Of a stretch of 64,000 nucleotides of DNA, positions 8,875-19,500 are shown piece by piece. The position numbers and the translations under genes are program-made. The DNA lies in assembly GCF_024723255.1 (NCBI RefSeq), contig NZ_JANIAC010000003.1, positions 496,001-560,000 of the forward strand, in the 5' to 3' direction. The DNA comes from Aestuariibaculum sp. M13. GTDB lineage: Bacteria > Bacteroidota > Bacteroidia > Flavobacteriales > Flavobacteriaceae. The notes beneath the pieces were generated by a model. The model was not told where the DNA came from. It did not search any database and saw only the letters and a program-made list of their open reading frames with translations. Within the stretch, counting starts at the first letter, position 1, and each line of letters begins with the position of its first letter.

Positions 8875-11196
8875 ATGAAATTCTTATCGAATGTTTTATG
8901 GATTGCTGCAGCAATCGTTTTAGGCTCATGTGTAAATGATAAAACATATACACAACCAGTCGTACAAATTATACCTAAGCCACATCATACACAAATAAAT
9001 GAAGGTGTTTTTGTGTTTAATGAAAATACTCAATTTGTAATAAGTTCTTCTTCACAAGAAGAAATAGCAACGTTGTTAACTAGTCAATTTAAACATGCCG
9101 CTGGATGGGATCTAAATGTGAGCGACAAGTCACATGGGAAGAATGTGGTAGAATTATTAATTGATGAAAGTATTGAAAAAGAAGGGTATCAATTGAAGAT
9201 CGATTCAAATCATATTGAAATATCTGCAAGTAGTAATGCAGGATTTTTATATGGAATTGAAACCTTAAGACAATTATTACCAGAAAGTATTGAAAGTGAT
9301 AATTTGAAACCAGACATAGACTGGATTGTGCCTTGTCTTACTATAGAAGATAAACCAAGGTTTCAGTACAGGGGCTTAATGTTAGATGTATCTCGCCATT
9401 TTTTTGAAATAGATTATTTAAAGAAAACCATAGATCGGTTGGCCATGCTAAAAATGAATGTTTTGCACTTGCATTTGGTTGATGATCAAGGGTGGCGAAT
9501 AGAAATAAAAAAATATCCCGAATTAACTAATGTTGGAGCCTGGAGAGTAGATCAGGAAGATAAACATTGGGACGGTAGAAGAGCTACTTTACATGGAGAA
9601 AAAGGAACTTACGGCGGGCATTACACGCAAGAGCAATTACAGGACTTGGTGGCCTATGCTGAAACAAAAAACGTGGAAATTATTCCTGAAATAGAAATGC
9701 CGGCACATGTATCTTCCGCTATAGCTTCTTACCCCGAATTAGCCTGTTTTAATCAGAAAACAGGAGTGCCTTCAGGAGGTGTTTGGCCAATTACAGATAT
9801 TTATTGCGCTGGAAAAGACGATACATTTACGTTTTTAGAGAATGTTTTAACCGAGGTCATGGCTATTTTTCCTTCAAAATATATCCATGTAGGAGGGGAT
9901 GAGGCTACCAAAACCAATTGGGCAAAATGTTCACATTGTAAAGAAAGAATGAATGCGGAAGGTCTTAAGAGTGTTGAAGAACTTCAGAGTTATTTTATAA
10001 AGCGTATGGAGCGATTTATAAATGCTAATGGAAAAAGGCTAATTGGTTGGGATGAAATTTTAGAAGGAGGCATTGCTCCAGAAGCTACGGTAATGAGTTG
10101 GAGGGGTGTAAAAGGAGGAGTTGAAGCTGCTGAACAAGGACACGATGTTATTATGACTCCGGGTACACATTGTTATTTCGATCATTATCAAGGACCTCAA
10201 AACGAAGAGCCGTTGGCGTGGGGAGGCTATACACCGGTAAGCAAAGTCTATACTTTCGATCCTGTGGTAGAGACTATGACAGAGGATGAAGCTAAACATG
10301 TATTAGGAGGGCAGGCGAATTTGTGGTCTGAACAAATTAAAACCGAATCGCATTCTGAATATATGATTTTTCCAAGACTATTGGCATTATCAGAAACGCT
10401 TTGGTCTCCTAAATCAACTCGTAATTGGGAAGATTTTTCATCAAGAATGGAAACGATGTTTACACGTTTGGATTACTTGGGGATTAACTATTCAAAAAGT
10501 TCTTATTTAGTCATGCATGATGCAGAAGTAGATATTCAATCAAAAGAGGTTTTGGTGTCTTTGAATAATGAATTTACTAATGCAGATATTCGTTATAAGC
10601 TTTCCGAAGAGAATAGCGACCAAGAATTTGTAAAATATACAAAGCCTATTAAACTTAAAGAGACGAAAAGAATTCAGGCATCATTATTTAAAGACGATAC
10701 GCCTGTAGGTAAAATGTTTGACACTAATATTGAATTCCATAAAGCTGTCGGCAAGCCAATTACATTTAAGAAAGCATACCATCAAAACTATACTGGAGAA
10801 GGAGAGTTTGGTTTAGTAAATAGCCTAAGAGGTACCAAGAATTTTCACGATGGACATTGGCAGGCATGGCTGGTTGAGGATATGGAAGCTATTATAGATT
10901 TGGATGAATCTAATAATGTGCATGAAGTTATTGTTGGGACTTTAGAAAATCAAGGTCCGGGTATTTATTTTCCAACAGCAGTGATAGTTTATTTGTCAGA
11001 AGATGGTAAAAGTTATAGAGAAGTTGGAAAGGTTACGAGAGCATTTGCTAAAAATCCTAAATCTGAACTTAAAGAATTTAAGGTAAGTTTTAATGAGCAA
11101 CCTTGCAGATATGTTAAGATTGTAGCCGAGAATTTAAAAGAAAATGAATCAGGAGGAGATACTTGGCTGTTCGTTGATGAGATTTTAATAAAATAG
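8875..11196 (+). CDS. GH20 beta-N-acetylhexosaminidase, lipoprotein with C-terminal discoidin-like domain
   Basis: Releases terminal beta-GlcNAc/GalNAc. I place the start at 8875 rather than the upstream in-frame ATG at 8845: from 8875 the protein begins MKFLSNVLW and has a clean lipobox LGSC, whereas the longer form adds ten polar residues and overlaps the creatininase gene. Domains: GH20 N-terminal domain (20-145), barrel (150-500) with VGGDEAT (Asp342-Glu343, numbered from 8875), a CHB_HEX_C-like Ig domain (540-610) and an F5/8 type C-like domain at the C-terminus (620-773). It closes the first operon. Its downstream flank is a GH2 gene fossil and a strong terminator. Confidence 0.92.
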   Translation: MKFLSNVLWIAAAIVLGSCVNDKTYTQPVVQIIPKPHHTQINEGVFVFNENTQFVISSSSQEEIATLLTSQFKHAAGWDLNVSDKSHGKNVVELLIDESIEKEGYQLKIDSNHIEISASSNAGFLYGIETLRQLLPESIESDNLKPDIDWIVPCLTIEDKPRFQYRGLMLDVSRHFFEIDYLKKTIDRLAMLKMNVLHLHLVDDQGWRIEIKKYPELTNVGAWRVDQEDKHWDGRRATLHGEKGTYGGHYTQEQLQDLVAYAETKNVEIIPEIEMPAHVSSAIASYPELACFNQKTGVPSGGVWPITDIYCAGKDDTFTFLENVLTEVMAIFPSKYIHVGGDEATKTNWAKCSHCKERMNAEGLKSVEELQSYFIKRMERFINANGKRLIGWDEILEGGIAPEATVMSWRGVKGGVEAAEQGHDVIMTPGTHCYFDHYQGPQNEEPLAWGGYTPVSKVYTFDPVVETMTEDEAKHVLGGQANLWSEQIKTESHSEYMIFPRLLALSETLWSPKSTRNWEDFSSRMETMFTRLDYLGINYSKSSYLVMHDAEVDIQSKEVLVSLNNEFTNADIRYKLSEENSDQEFVKYTKPIKLKETKRIQASLFKDDTPVGKMFDTNIEFHKAVGKPITFKKAYHQNYTGEGEFGLVNSLRGTKNFHDGHWQAWLVEDMEAIIDLDESNNVHEVIVGTLENQGPGIYFPTAVIVYLSEDGKSYREVGKVTRAFAKNPKSELKEFKVSFNEQPCRYVKIVAENLKENESGGDTWLFVDEILIK

Positions 11197-11231
11197 AAGT
11201 TTATTTAGAGATTTTTTAAGTTCTTCATCAT

Positions 11232-11458
11232 TTAGTTTTTCCGTATTAAACTACAGTCAGAAGGATTTAGATTCGGGAGATGAGAAAGGGCAAAAACATG
11301 CTGGTGAGTTAAATGCGAGACCAGAGGTTTATGTAAATATTGATGGGTTTCAGCAAGGATTAGGAAGTATAAATAGCTGTCGCACATTACCAATGGACTA
11401 GTATTTACTGCCGTATAAAGATTATTCTTATTCATATTGGATGATGCCTTTAAAATAG
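11232..11458 (+). pseudogene. Fossil of a GH2 beta-galactosidase C-terminus
   Basis: Read on the + strand, this stretch encodes SVLNYSQKDL, KHAGELNARPEV and [13 protein letters not shown], then PYKDYSYSYW and MMPLK, closely matching the last 75 residues of the intact GH2 protein at 24834-27947. There is no start codon or catalytic part. A TAG stop at 11399-11401 replaces the Gln of the EQYLLPYK block. The frame then continues to the natural stop at 11456-11458. The DNA is clearly diverged from the intact gene, so this is a decayed separate GH2 gene rather than a recent copy. The remainder was probably deleted together with DNA up to the GH20 gene. Confidence 0.87.
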
Positions 11459-11484
11459 ATTAAATTCATTTTATACAATATTGA

Positions 11485-11520
11485 AAAAAGTAGCCCCTAA
11501 CATTTTAGGGGCTACTTTTT
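11485..11520. terminator. Perfect 16-bp hairpin terminator
   Basis: The arms at 11485-11500 and 11505-11520 are perfectly complementary (AAAAAGTAGCCCCTAA and its complement) around the loop CATT. The arm ends in a T run, so it works as a Rho-independent terminator on the + strand, and the A run on the other arm makes it potentially bidirectional. It ends the sialoglycan operon and isolates the following symporter gene. Confidence 0.9.
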
Positions 11521-11542
11521 ATTTAAAGATTAAAATATTTAA

Positions 11543-11559
11543 TATGTGTAACATAATAC
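11543..11559. promoter_or_regulatory. Candidate operator: TATGT-N3-ACATA dyad
   Basis: The sequence TATGTGTAACATAATAC contains the inverted repeat TATGT/ACATA with a 3-base centre, about 105 bp before the mutarotase-symporter start. It resembles two longer near-identical sites at 24524 and 62066. The GT-N3-AC core is the general form bound by FadR-type GntR regulators, which often control sialic acid genes. No such regulator lies in the window, so the link is inference. Confidence 0.4.
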
Positions 11560-11664
11560 ATTTTGTGTAAAATTAATTATATTAGCGGTTTAATCACCTT
11601 AATAAAGTTAAATTTGCTTAAAAGGCTATTTAAATGGTTTAAGAGATAATTCTTAATTTAAGTA

Positions 11665-14268
11665 ATGAGAAAAAATAATAGCTTATTCGTACTTCTTTTT
11701 GTTTTTATAAACAGTTTTATAATTAGTGCGCAGGAAGAATCTAAAATTACTGTGTCTAATTTACAGAATTTACCACCAACCCAGCAAAACATGACTTCAC
11801 TCGGTTTTGCTGGTATGTTAGGTGGAAATTATGAAGATGTTATTATTGCAGCTGGAGGTGCAAATTTTCCGAATGGCTTACCCTGGGAGGGAGGGGAAAA
11901 AGTTTGGAGCGATGAGATTTACATTTTTAAAAATAATACTTGGGTAAAGGTTTCAGAACGTCTTCCTCAGCCAATTGCTTATTCGGCTTCAGTCTCTCTA
12001 AAAGATGGTGTTTTATGCATCGGGGGAAATAATAAGGAATCTGTTAGCAATAGGGTACTACATATGGCATACGAAGCCGATTCTAAAACTGTTAGGATTA
12101 CCAATTATCCAAATCTACCAGAACCTCTAGCTTTTTCAACAGCGATAGTTGAGGATAATTATGTGTATGTTGTAGGGGGAAAGAATAAAGATTTTACAAC
12201 CAATGCTTTTTACAGGTTAAATCTAAATGAAAAAAAACAATGGGAAAAATTAAAAGATTTTCCTGGAGCACCAAGAGCACTTCATACTATTGCAGTCCAA
12301 GAAACATCTCATAGTAAAAAAATATTTGTTTTTGGAGGTAGAAATGAAGTTTCAGGTAAAAAATCGGAGGCTTTAAGTAGTTATTTATCTTATGATTTGA
12401 ATAATAATGTTTGGACAGAAGAAGGCGATGTTGAAATAGATGGAAATAGTCGGGTATTAATGGGGGCGTCGGCTGTATCAATGGGATCTATGCATATATT
12501 AATTTATGGAGGTTGTGATGAATTAATCTTCGATAAATTAGAGAATATAGCCTTAGAAATAAACAATACAGAAAACGATTCTATTTTAGATTCGCTTACA
12601 GAAAGACGTGATTCACTCTTAAATAATCATCCTGGTTTTTCGAAAGAAATTTTATCTTTTAATACAATAACGAAGCAATGGTTTGTATATAATGAGTCAA
12701 TGAGTAAACTTCCTGTTACGGCATTAAGTTTTAAAGATGATGAAGATTTTGTAATTGTTTCCGGGGAAGTGTCGCCTGGAATAAGAACACCCGAAGTTAA
12801 AAGATTTCGAATAGATGATCAAGAACATGGTTTTGGTATTTTAAATTATAGTGTTCTTATTTTATACCTTTTAATATCTGTATTAATTGGAGCTTATTTT
12901 TCGCGAAAACAAAAATCTACAACAGATTATTTTTCGGGAGGCGGTCGTATACCTTGGTGGGCTTCAGGCTTAAGTGTTTTCGGAACTTTATTAAGTGCAA
13001 TAACTTTTATGGCTATTCCTGCTAAGGCCTTTGTAACTGATTGGTCCTTTTTCTTTTTAAACATAGCTGCAATTATTATAACTCCAGTAATAGCCTATGT
13101 CTTTATTCCTTTTTTTAATAAACTAAAAATAAAAACTGCTTATGAGTATCTCGAAGATCGATTTAATTACGTAGCACGTGCATTTGGAAGTTTGTCTTTT
13201 ATAATTTTTCAATTGGGTAGGATAGGAATAGTCTTGTTGCTTCCATCGTTGGCAATTTCAATTGTAACAGGTATTCCAGTCGAAAGTTGTATTTTGATTA
13301 TGGGATTATTATGTGTGTTTTACACTACTTTTGGTGGAATAGAAGCTGTTATTTGGACAGACGTTATGCAGGTATTCGTTTTAATGGGAGGAAGTGTTTT
13401 GGCTATTATTTGGATATTGGTTCATACAGAAACCCCTTTTGGTGAAATGATATCATATGCATCAGACGAAGATAAATTTAATATGTTGAATTTAGAATTT
13501 AATTTTTCCGATTCAACATTTTGGGTAGTTCTTATTGGAGGGTTAGCTTCTGCTATGGTGACTCAAGGGACAGACCAAACCATAGTTCAACGTTATTTAA
13601 CAAGTTCGAGTATTAAAGATTCTAGAAAAACCCTTTATACCAACGCTGTTTTAACATTACCAGCCACAATTATTTTCTTTGGAATAGGTACTTTATTATT
13701 TATATTTTATACCGAAATGCCGAACAAATTATCTCCAACTATCTCTAACAATGACTCTATATTCCCATGGTATATTGTGAAGGAACTACCATTAGGAATA
13801 TCAGGACTTTTGATTGCCGGAATATTTTCAGCTGCAATGTCAAGTATAAGTAGTAGCTTAAATTCGGTGTCCACAGCGTATTGTAATGATTTTCATTTAC
13901 ATTTTAGACCTTTTATAACAGATAAACAGTTGCTAAAAATAGCAAGAATAGCAACGGTTTTAACAGGGATTTTTGGTGTGTTATTCGCTTTATGGATGGC
14001 TAACTCTAATATCAAATCTCTTTGGGACCAATTTTATCGCTTTTTAGGATTGTTTACCGGAGGTTTAGGAGGAATGTTTCTCTTAGGCATGCTTACCAAG
14101 AAAGCTAATGCCATAGGTACGTTGTTAGGATTATTTGTTAGTGCTGTATTAACTTGGTACGTTAGTGCATATACAGACACAAATTTTTTAATGTATTCGT
14201 TTGTTGGTGTAGTATCTTGTTTTGGTTTTGGGTATTTGTTTAGTTTAATAATATCTAAAATAAATTAA
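11665..14268 (+). CDS. Kelch-type mutarotase fused to sodium:solute symporter (putative sialic acid importer)
   Basis: A signal peptide (1-22) leads a periplasmic kelch beta-propeller (about 25-385) of the cyclically permuted mutarotase type related to N-acetylneuraminate epimerase NanM. GFAGMLGG, AAGGANFP and the repeated VVGGK/VFGGR blade motifs are visible. From about residue 390 the chain becomes a sodium:solute symporter with many transmembrane helices, starting YSVLILYLLISVLIGAY and including the DYFSGGGR loop and GTLLSA. It would convert the released sugar anomer and pass it across the inner membrane. It has its own upstream region after the terminator at 11485-11520, so it can be regulated separately from the enzymes. 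Sialic acid as substrate is inferred from the neighbouring sialidase, esterase and epimerase. Confidence 0.88.
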   Translation: MRKNNSLFVLLFVFINSFIISAQEESKITVSNLQNLPPTQQNMTSLGFAGMLGGNYEDVIIAAGGANFPNGLPWEGGEKVWSDEIYIFKNNTWVKVSERLPQPIAYSASVSLKDGVLCIGGNNKESVSNRVLHMAYEADSKTVRITNYPNLPEPLAFSTAIVEDNYVYVVGGKNKDFTTNAFYRLNLNEKKQWEKLKDFPGAPRALHTIAVQETSHSKKIFVFGGRNEVSGKKSEALSSYLSYDLNNNVWTEEGDVEIDGNSRVLMGASAVSMGSMHILIYGGCDELIFDKLENIALEINNTENDSILDSLTERRDSLLNNHPGFSKEILSFNTITKQWFVYNESMSKLPVTALSFKDDEDFVIVSGEVSPGIRTPEVKRFRIDDQEHGFGILNYSVLILYLLISVLIGAYFSRKQKSTTDYFSGGGRIPWWASGLSVFGTLLSAITFMAIPAKAFVTDWSFFFLNIAAIIITPVIAYVFIPFFNKLKIKTAYEYLEDRFNYVARAFGSLSFIIFQLGRIGIVLLLPSLAISIVTGIPVESCILIMGLLCVFYTTFGGIEAVIWTDVMQVFVLMGGSVLAIIWILVHTETPFGEMISYASDEDKFNMLNLEFNFSDSTFWVVLIGGLASAMVTQGTDQTIVQRYLTSSSIKDSRKTLYTNAVLTLPATIIFFGIGTLLFIFYTEMPNKLSPTISNNDSIFPWYIVKELPLGISGLLIAGIFSAAMSSISSSLNSVSTAYCNDFHLHFRPFITDKQLLKIARIATVLTGIFGVLFALWMANSNIKSLWDQFYRFLGLFTGGLGGMFLLGMLTKKANAIGTLLGLFVSAVLTWYVSAYTDTNFLMYSFVGVVSCFGFGYLFSLIISKIN

Positions 14269-14493
14269 GTTTTTTGCTGTGTTTAAATTTTAGTTCATTT
14301 TCATTACAATCGTATTTAACCTTAAAACATAATATTTATATGAAAGAAACTTAAAATAAACTATCATGGAATTTAATAAAAATCAATTCATAATTGTAAA
14401 ACTATTTATCTAACTTTTTTTGAGTAAGAAAAATACATGTTTCTGATTTTTAGATTTTTTATTCCAATTATAAGTTAAAATATTTTTAAAGAA

Positions 14494-15090
14494 TTAGATT
14501 TCAAGTTTTATTTTGTTTTTGAAAAGTAAAAATAAGAGTTGTTTTATTTTGTCACCAGTACACTTTCTTAAAATGTTATAGGCTTTTGTAAGATGTCCTT
14601 CAACTGTTTTTAGGGATATATTTAGATATTCTGCTATTTCTTGATTAGTAAGTCCTTCCTTTTTGCTAAGTATAAATGTTTCTTTGCATTTTTTTGGAAG
14701 TTTGTGGATGCCTTTTTCAATTAGTAAAACTTTTTCTTTAAGCAATTTGTCATTTTTATCTTCAAATATTCGTTCAAGTTCATTCATATATTTTTTTTCA
14801 AGCGCAGATATAGCTTTGTTCTTGTGATAATTGTTTATGAACTTATGATAGGCTATTTTATACATGTAATTGTTAATTAATGAAGTGTCCTTTAATTTTC
14901 TTCTTTCATTCCATAGATCAAGGTATACTTCTTGAACAATATCTTGAGCTAGATTATAATCTCTTGTTAGACTAATTGTGTAGTGCAGTAATTTTTTGTG
15001 ATATTTTTTTATGAGGTAGCTGAAAGCATCTTCATTTCCGTTTTTAAGATGATTTAATAAAAAGAGAGGATCACTAAAATCTAAAGACAT
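14494..15090 (-). CDS. ECF sigma-70 factor (FecI-like), PUL A
   Basis: Extracytoplasmic-function sigma factor of the Bacteroidota PUL type. Region 2 is seen as LAQDIVQEVYLDLW with the following aromatic-rich helix. Region 4 is seen as LPKKCKETFILSKKEGLTNQEIAEYL with the HTH continuing ISLKTVEGHL. I start at the ATG at 15090 (MSLDFSDP); a longer TTG reading from 15117 adds nine residues without family support. It is divergent from the anti-sigma gene at 15202, about 110 bp away, and presumably drives the SusC/SusD operon once the transporter signals. Its end lies about 225 bp from the symporter gene, and that gap shows nothing else notable. Confidence 0.9.
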   Translation of the reverse strand: MSLDFSDPLFLLNHLKNGNEDAFSYLIKKYHKKLLHYTISLTRDYNLAQDIVQEVYLDLWNERRKLKDTSLINNYMYKIAYHKFINNYHKNKAISALEKKYMNELERIFEDKNDKLLKEKVLLIEKGIHKLPKKCKETFILSKKEGLTNQEIAEYLNISLKTVEGHLTKAYNILRKCTGDKIKQLLFLLFKNKIKLEI

Positions 15091-15201
15091 AATATTGCTA
15101 TAACCTTGTAAAGTCAAATATCAGGTAAATTATTGAACAAAAAAAAAAAAAAAGCAAGGGTATTTTAAATTGACTTTGCTATTTAATAAAAGCTCTTAAA
15201 A

Positions 15202-16353
15202 ATGGAAGAGAAAATTGAAAAATTAGTTGTAAAATTTTTAAATAAAACGGCTACCCAAGCTGAATTGAAACTTGTGTCAGATTGGTTAGAAAATCCTAAA
15301 AATATGCTTCTTTTTAGAAAAATTGTAGATGTACATGTTGCTATTATTCCTAGTATGACCTCTCCAAAGACAGAAAGAACAGTAGAATTATTTTTAAAAC
15401 AAATAGGTAAGAAAAAAAATAAAGTATTTCAAATTAATAATTTCAAATACTTTGTAGCGGCATCAATTATATTGCTTTTTGGAGTAGTTCTCTTTTTTAA
15501 ATATGAAAGTCAGTCAAACAGACAAATTTTAAATAATAGAGATAGTCAGGTTTTGATTGAACAAGGATCAAACAAGGCAATTTTGACTTTAGAAAATGGA
15601 ACCCAAATGGTATTAGAAAAGGGAACATCAATAAATACAGTTAATGCCAGTAGTGATGGTAAGCAAATTGTTTATAGTTCATCTGAATCTTTAAAAAAAG
15701 TAAAGTATAATTATTTAACTATACCAAGAGGAGGGCAATTTCAACTTGTACTTTCTGACGGTACAAAGGTTTGGTTGAATTCTGAAAGTAAATTAAAGTA
15801 CCCAGTTTCTTTTAATAAAGGAAAAAATAGGGAGGTTGAATTAATTTATGGGGAAGCCTACTTTGATGTAATATCAAGTCGGGGGAATAATATAGGTAAA
15901 TTCTTAGTTAAAAATCAATATCAAGAAGTCGAGGTATTGGGTACCGAATTTAACATAAAAGCCTATCCTGATGAATCAGATGTATACACGACTTTAGTAG
16001 AGGGTAAAGTTTTAATTAATTATGAAGGGGAAACACATACTTTAAAACCAAATCAACAAGCAAAATTAGACATTCAAACTAAAGAGGTTTTATCTTATAA
16101 GGTTGATGTAAAACGTGTAATTTCTTGGAAAGATGGAATATTTAGTTTTACAAACAATTCATTAAAAGACATTATGAGGGTGATTTCAAGGTGGTATGAT
16201 GTAGATGTAGTTTTTGTAAATAGTGAACTAGAAACTGTTATGTTTAAGGGGTCTTTAGATAAAAATCAAAGTATTCAAAATATTTTATCCATTATGAAAT
16301 CTACTTCAATTAATGATTACTCAATAATGGATAGAACAGTGTACCTTGAATAA
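15202..16353 (+). CDS. FecR-type anti-sigma factor, PUL A
   Basis: Inner-membrane anti-sigma factor that should hold the adjacent sigma factor until the TonB receptor signals. A short cytoplasmic N-terminus (1-80) has the DUF4880-like start, followed by one transmembrane helix AASIILLFGVVLFF (about 84-99). The periplasmic FecR domain (about 170-270) carries the LTIPRGGQFQLVLSDGTKVW block and VEVLGTEFN. A DUF4974-like C-terminal domain (about 310-383) includes LKDIMRVISRWYDVDV. It is 166 bp upstream of a SusC gene that has the matching STN domain, completing a trans-envelope signalling set. Confidence 0.92.
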   Translation: MEEKIEKLVVKFLNKTATQAELKLVSDWLENPKNMLLFRKIVDVHVAIIPSMTSPKTERTVELFLKQIGKKKNKVFQINNFKYFVAASIILLFGVVLFFKYESQSNRQILNNRDSQVLIEQGSNKAILTLENGTQMVLEKGTSINTVNASSDGKQIVYSSSESLKKVKYNYLTIPRGGQFQLVLSDGTKVWLNSESKLKYPVSFNKGKNREVELIYGEAYFDVISSRGNNIGKFLVKNQYQEVEVLGTEFNIKAYPDESDVYTTLVEGKVLINYEGETHTLKPNQQAKLDIQTKEVLSYKVDVKRVISWKDGIFSFTNNSLKDIMRVISRWYDVDVVFVNSELETVMFKGSLDKNQSIQNILSIMKSTSINDYSIMDRTVYLE

Positions 16354-16518
16354 TATTATATATTAAAATTTTAGTGAAGAAATTAATATTAAGTTTTAAA
16401 ATGTAAATATGAACACAACTTGAAAAAAAAGGATAAAGTTTAACCGGTCAAAGTATAAAACAATATCCTTTATAGAATTATTATTAATTAAAATGTTTAA
16501 CTAACAACTAACAAATTT

Positions 16519-19500
16519 ATGAAAATTAAATTTACTAATGGCTGTTTTCTATTTAGAAAGCGGATTACTATGATTATTATGAGAGCATTCATTTTTATGT
16601 GGTGTACTGTTCTATTTTCCTTTACCCCAAAAGACCTTTTTTCTCAAAATTTTAAAATCAAAATTGAAGAAGAAAAGAAATATACTGTCGATGAGGTTTT
16701 TGATTTAATTATGAATCAGACTGATTACAGGTTTTTTTATGAAATCGGATTGTTTGATAATGAAAGTAAAGTACAATTAAAAAAGGGGACAATTTTAATA
16801 AACGAATTATTAAAATTGAGTTTGTCTAATTTAGACTTTGAAATTAATCTAAAGAATAAAAATGAAATTTCTATAAAAGAAAGATTAAAATTAGATTTAG
16901 GACAACAAAAATTTGGTGTTTCAGGTGTAATTACAGATGAGTCGGGAATGCCATTAATAGGAGCCAGCATTATAGAAAAGGGAACCCTTAATGGAACGTC
17001 TACTGATTTTGATGGAAATTTTAGAATAAATGTAACTAATGAAAATTCAATTTTAGTAATTTCTTTCTTAGGTTATAAATCCATAGACTATCCAATAAGT
17101 GGTAGTGCAGATGTGAAAATTATTATGAAAGAAGATACCTCTTCATTGGAAGAAGTGGTAGTTGTGGGTTATGGTACGCAGAAAAAGGGAAACCTGACAG
17201 GTGCCGTGAGTACTATTGATGCTGAAGTATTAGAAAACCGTCCAGTAACCAACACTATGCAAGCATTACAAGGAGCTGCTCCAGGTTTAACCTTAAGTGT
17301 TGGTAATACAGGAGGTGAGCCAGGAGCTAATATGAATATTAGTATTCGAGGGATTGGAAATTTACAGGGTACAGGAGCTCCATTGGTGGTAGTTGACGAT
17401 ATCCCATTAAGTGATCCTTCTGGACTTAATGATATAAATCCAGATGATATTGAAAGTATTTCTGTATTAAAGGACGCTGCATCATCGGCTATTTATGGTT
17501 CTCGAGCTGCTTTTGGAGTTATTATTGTAAAAACAAAAAGTGGAGAAGGTATACCTGGGCACGAAATAACATATTCAAATAACTTTATTTATTCATCACC
17601 ACTAAATCGTCCAGATATGATGAATTCATTGGATTTTGCTAACTATTTTAATTTAGCAGCTACAAACGGAGGTGGAGCTCCTATTTTTAGTGATGAGGTT
17701 CTTGATAGAATAAAGGCTTATTTAGCAGATCCAATTAATACCCCAGTAACAGTAGCAAATGATGCTGGAACAAGATGGAATCAATATACTGGATCTAACG
17801 CTAATACGGATTGGTTTGATGTTATGTATAAAGATGTTGTGGTTCGTCAGCAGCACAATTTAAGTTTTTCAGGAAATGAAAAGAAATTAAATTATAATAT
17901 TTCTGGATCTTTCTTTGATGGTCCTGGTATAATGAACTTTGGAGACGATAGTTATGAAAGGTATACGCTGAACTCAAAAATATCTAGTAAGATGACCGAT
18001 TGGTTTACGGTTAATGCTAACATAAGAATGTCTAGGTCGGATATAGATAGACCAAGTTATGATATGGGTTTGTACTTACATAATATAGCACGAAGGTGGC
18101 CTACTAATGGTGTAATCATGCCTAATGGTAGTTATAGTGATGGCTCAGAAATACCTTTCATATTAGACGGAGGTCGAACTAAAATTAAAGACGTAAATTC
18201 CAATATTGGTTTAGATTTAATATTTGAACCTTTAACTGATTTGAAGGTAAAAGCTAGTTTATATTATAGAAATGCAAATAATAACTATTCAAGCCATACA
18301 GCTAAAGTTGGAGTTATTGAACCAAATGGGCAAGAAAGACTAATTAGAAGTAATAATAGTTTTTATCGTTCTGCTTCGGAAAGTTCCTATGTATCACCAA
18401 ATTTAGTTGTGTCTTATCAGAAATCAATTAATGATACTCATAACTTTTACGCATTAGCCGGTTTCCAACAAGAGGAAACCACTTTTAGTTCGGTCAGTGC
18501 TTCCCGAAATGATTTGATTACTGACGGTGTACCATCTATATCGACGGCGGTAGGAGAAGATAATGTTGACGATTCCGTTGGAGCATTTGCTACCCAGGGG
18601 TATTTTGGTAGGTTTACTTATAATTATAAAGAAAAATATTTATTAGAAGTTAATGGACGTTATGATGCCTCATCAAGGTTTGCTCCTAATAGTCGTTGGG
18701 ACTTCTTTCCTTCTATTTCACTAGGTTATAATATAGCTAAAGAAGAATTCTGGAATATTGATAAAGTAAACATGTTAAAGTTACGTTATTCAACCGGAGC
18801 TATTGGTAACCAAAATGTTGCTAATTATCTTTATGTGTCTCGTATGCCTGTTAGAACAAACCTTTGGTGGTTAGGTAGTGGTGGACGACCTAATTATACA
18901 CAAACACCTAGTTTAATTAGTCCAGACATTACATGGGAAACAGTAAGTACGGATAACTACGGTTTAGATATTGCAGCGTTCAATAATCGTTTTGAAACCA
19001 CTTTTGAATATTTTGTCCGAGCTACTGATGATATGTTTGGACCAGCAGAAAGATATCCAGAACTATTAGGTACTTCTGCGCCACAAGCTAATAACGCTTC
19101 ATTAGAGACCAAGGGGTTTGATTTAAGTGTAAGATGGAAAGACAATATTGGTGATTTTAACTATAATCTTGGGTTCGTATTATCAGATGCTGTTACTACT
19201 GTAACTAAATATCGTAATCCAAATAACTTATTAAATACTTATCGTGAGGGGCAGAAACTAGGAGAGATTTGGGGCTTCGAAACGTTGGGGCTTTATCAAA
19301 ATCAAGAGGAAATTGATAACGGATTTGATCAGTCTACTATGTACGGAGGAGTTTGGTTTTCTGGAGATGTTAAATATAATGACCTAAATGGAGATGGTCA
19401 GATAGATTGGGGAGATTCTACTTCAGATAATCCAGGTGACAGAAGAATAATAGGAAATTCTACTCCTAGATACCAATACGCAATCAATGCAGGTTTTGAT

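Noticed and set aside
11232-11435. Open frame on the minus strand
   Set aside because: It overlaps the + strand GH2 fossil, whose encoded residues match the intact GH2 tail; the minus frame has no recognisable features.
15134-15153. Long A run between sigma and anti-sigma genes
   Set aside because: Homopolymer in an AT-rich spacer; could affect promoter bending or slippage but no evidence beyond composition.
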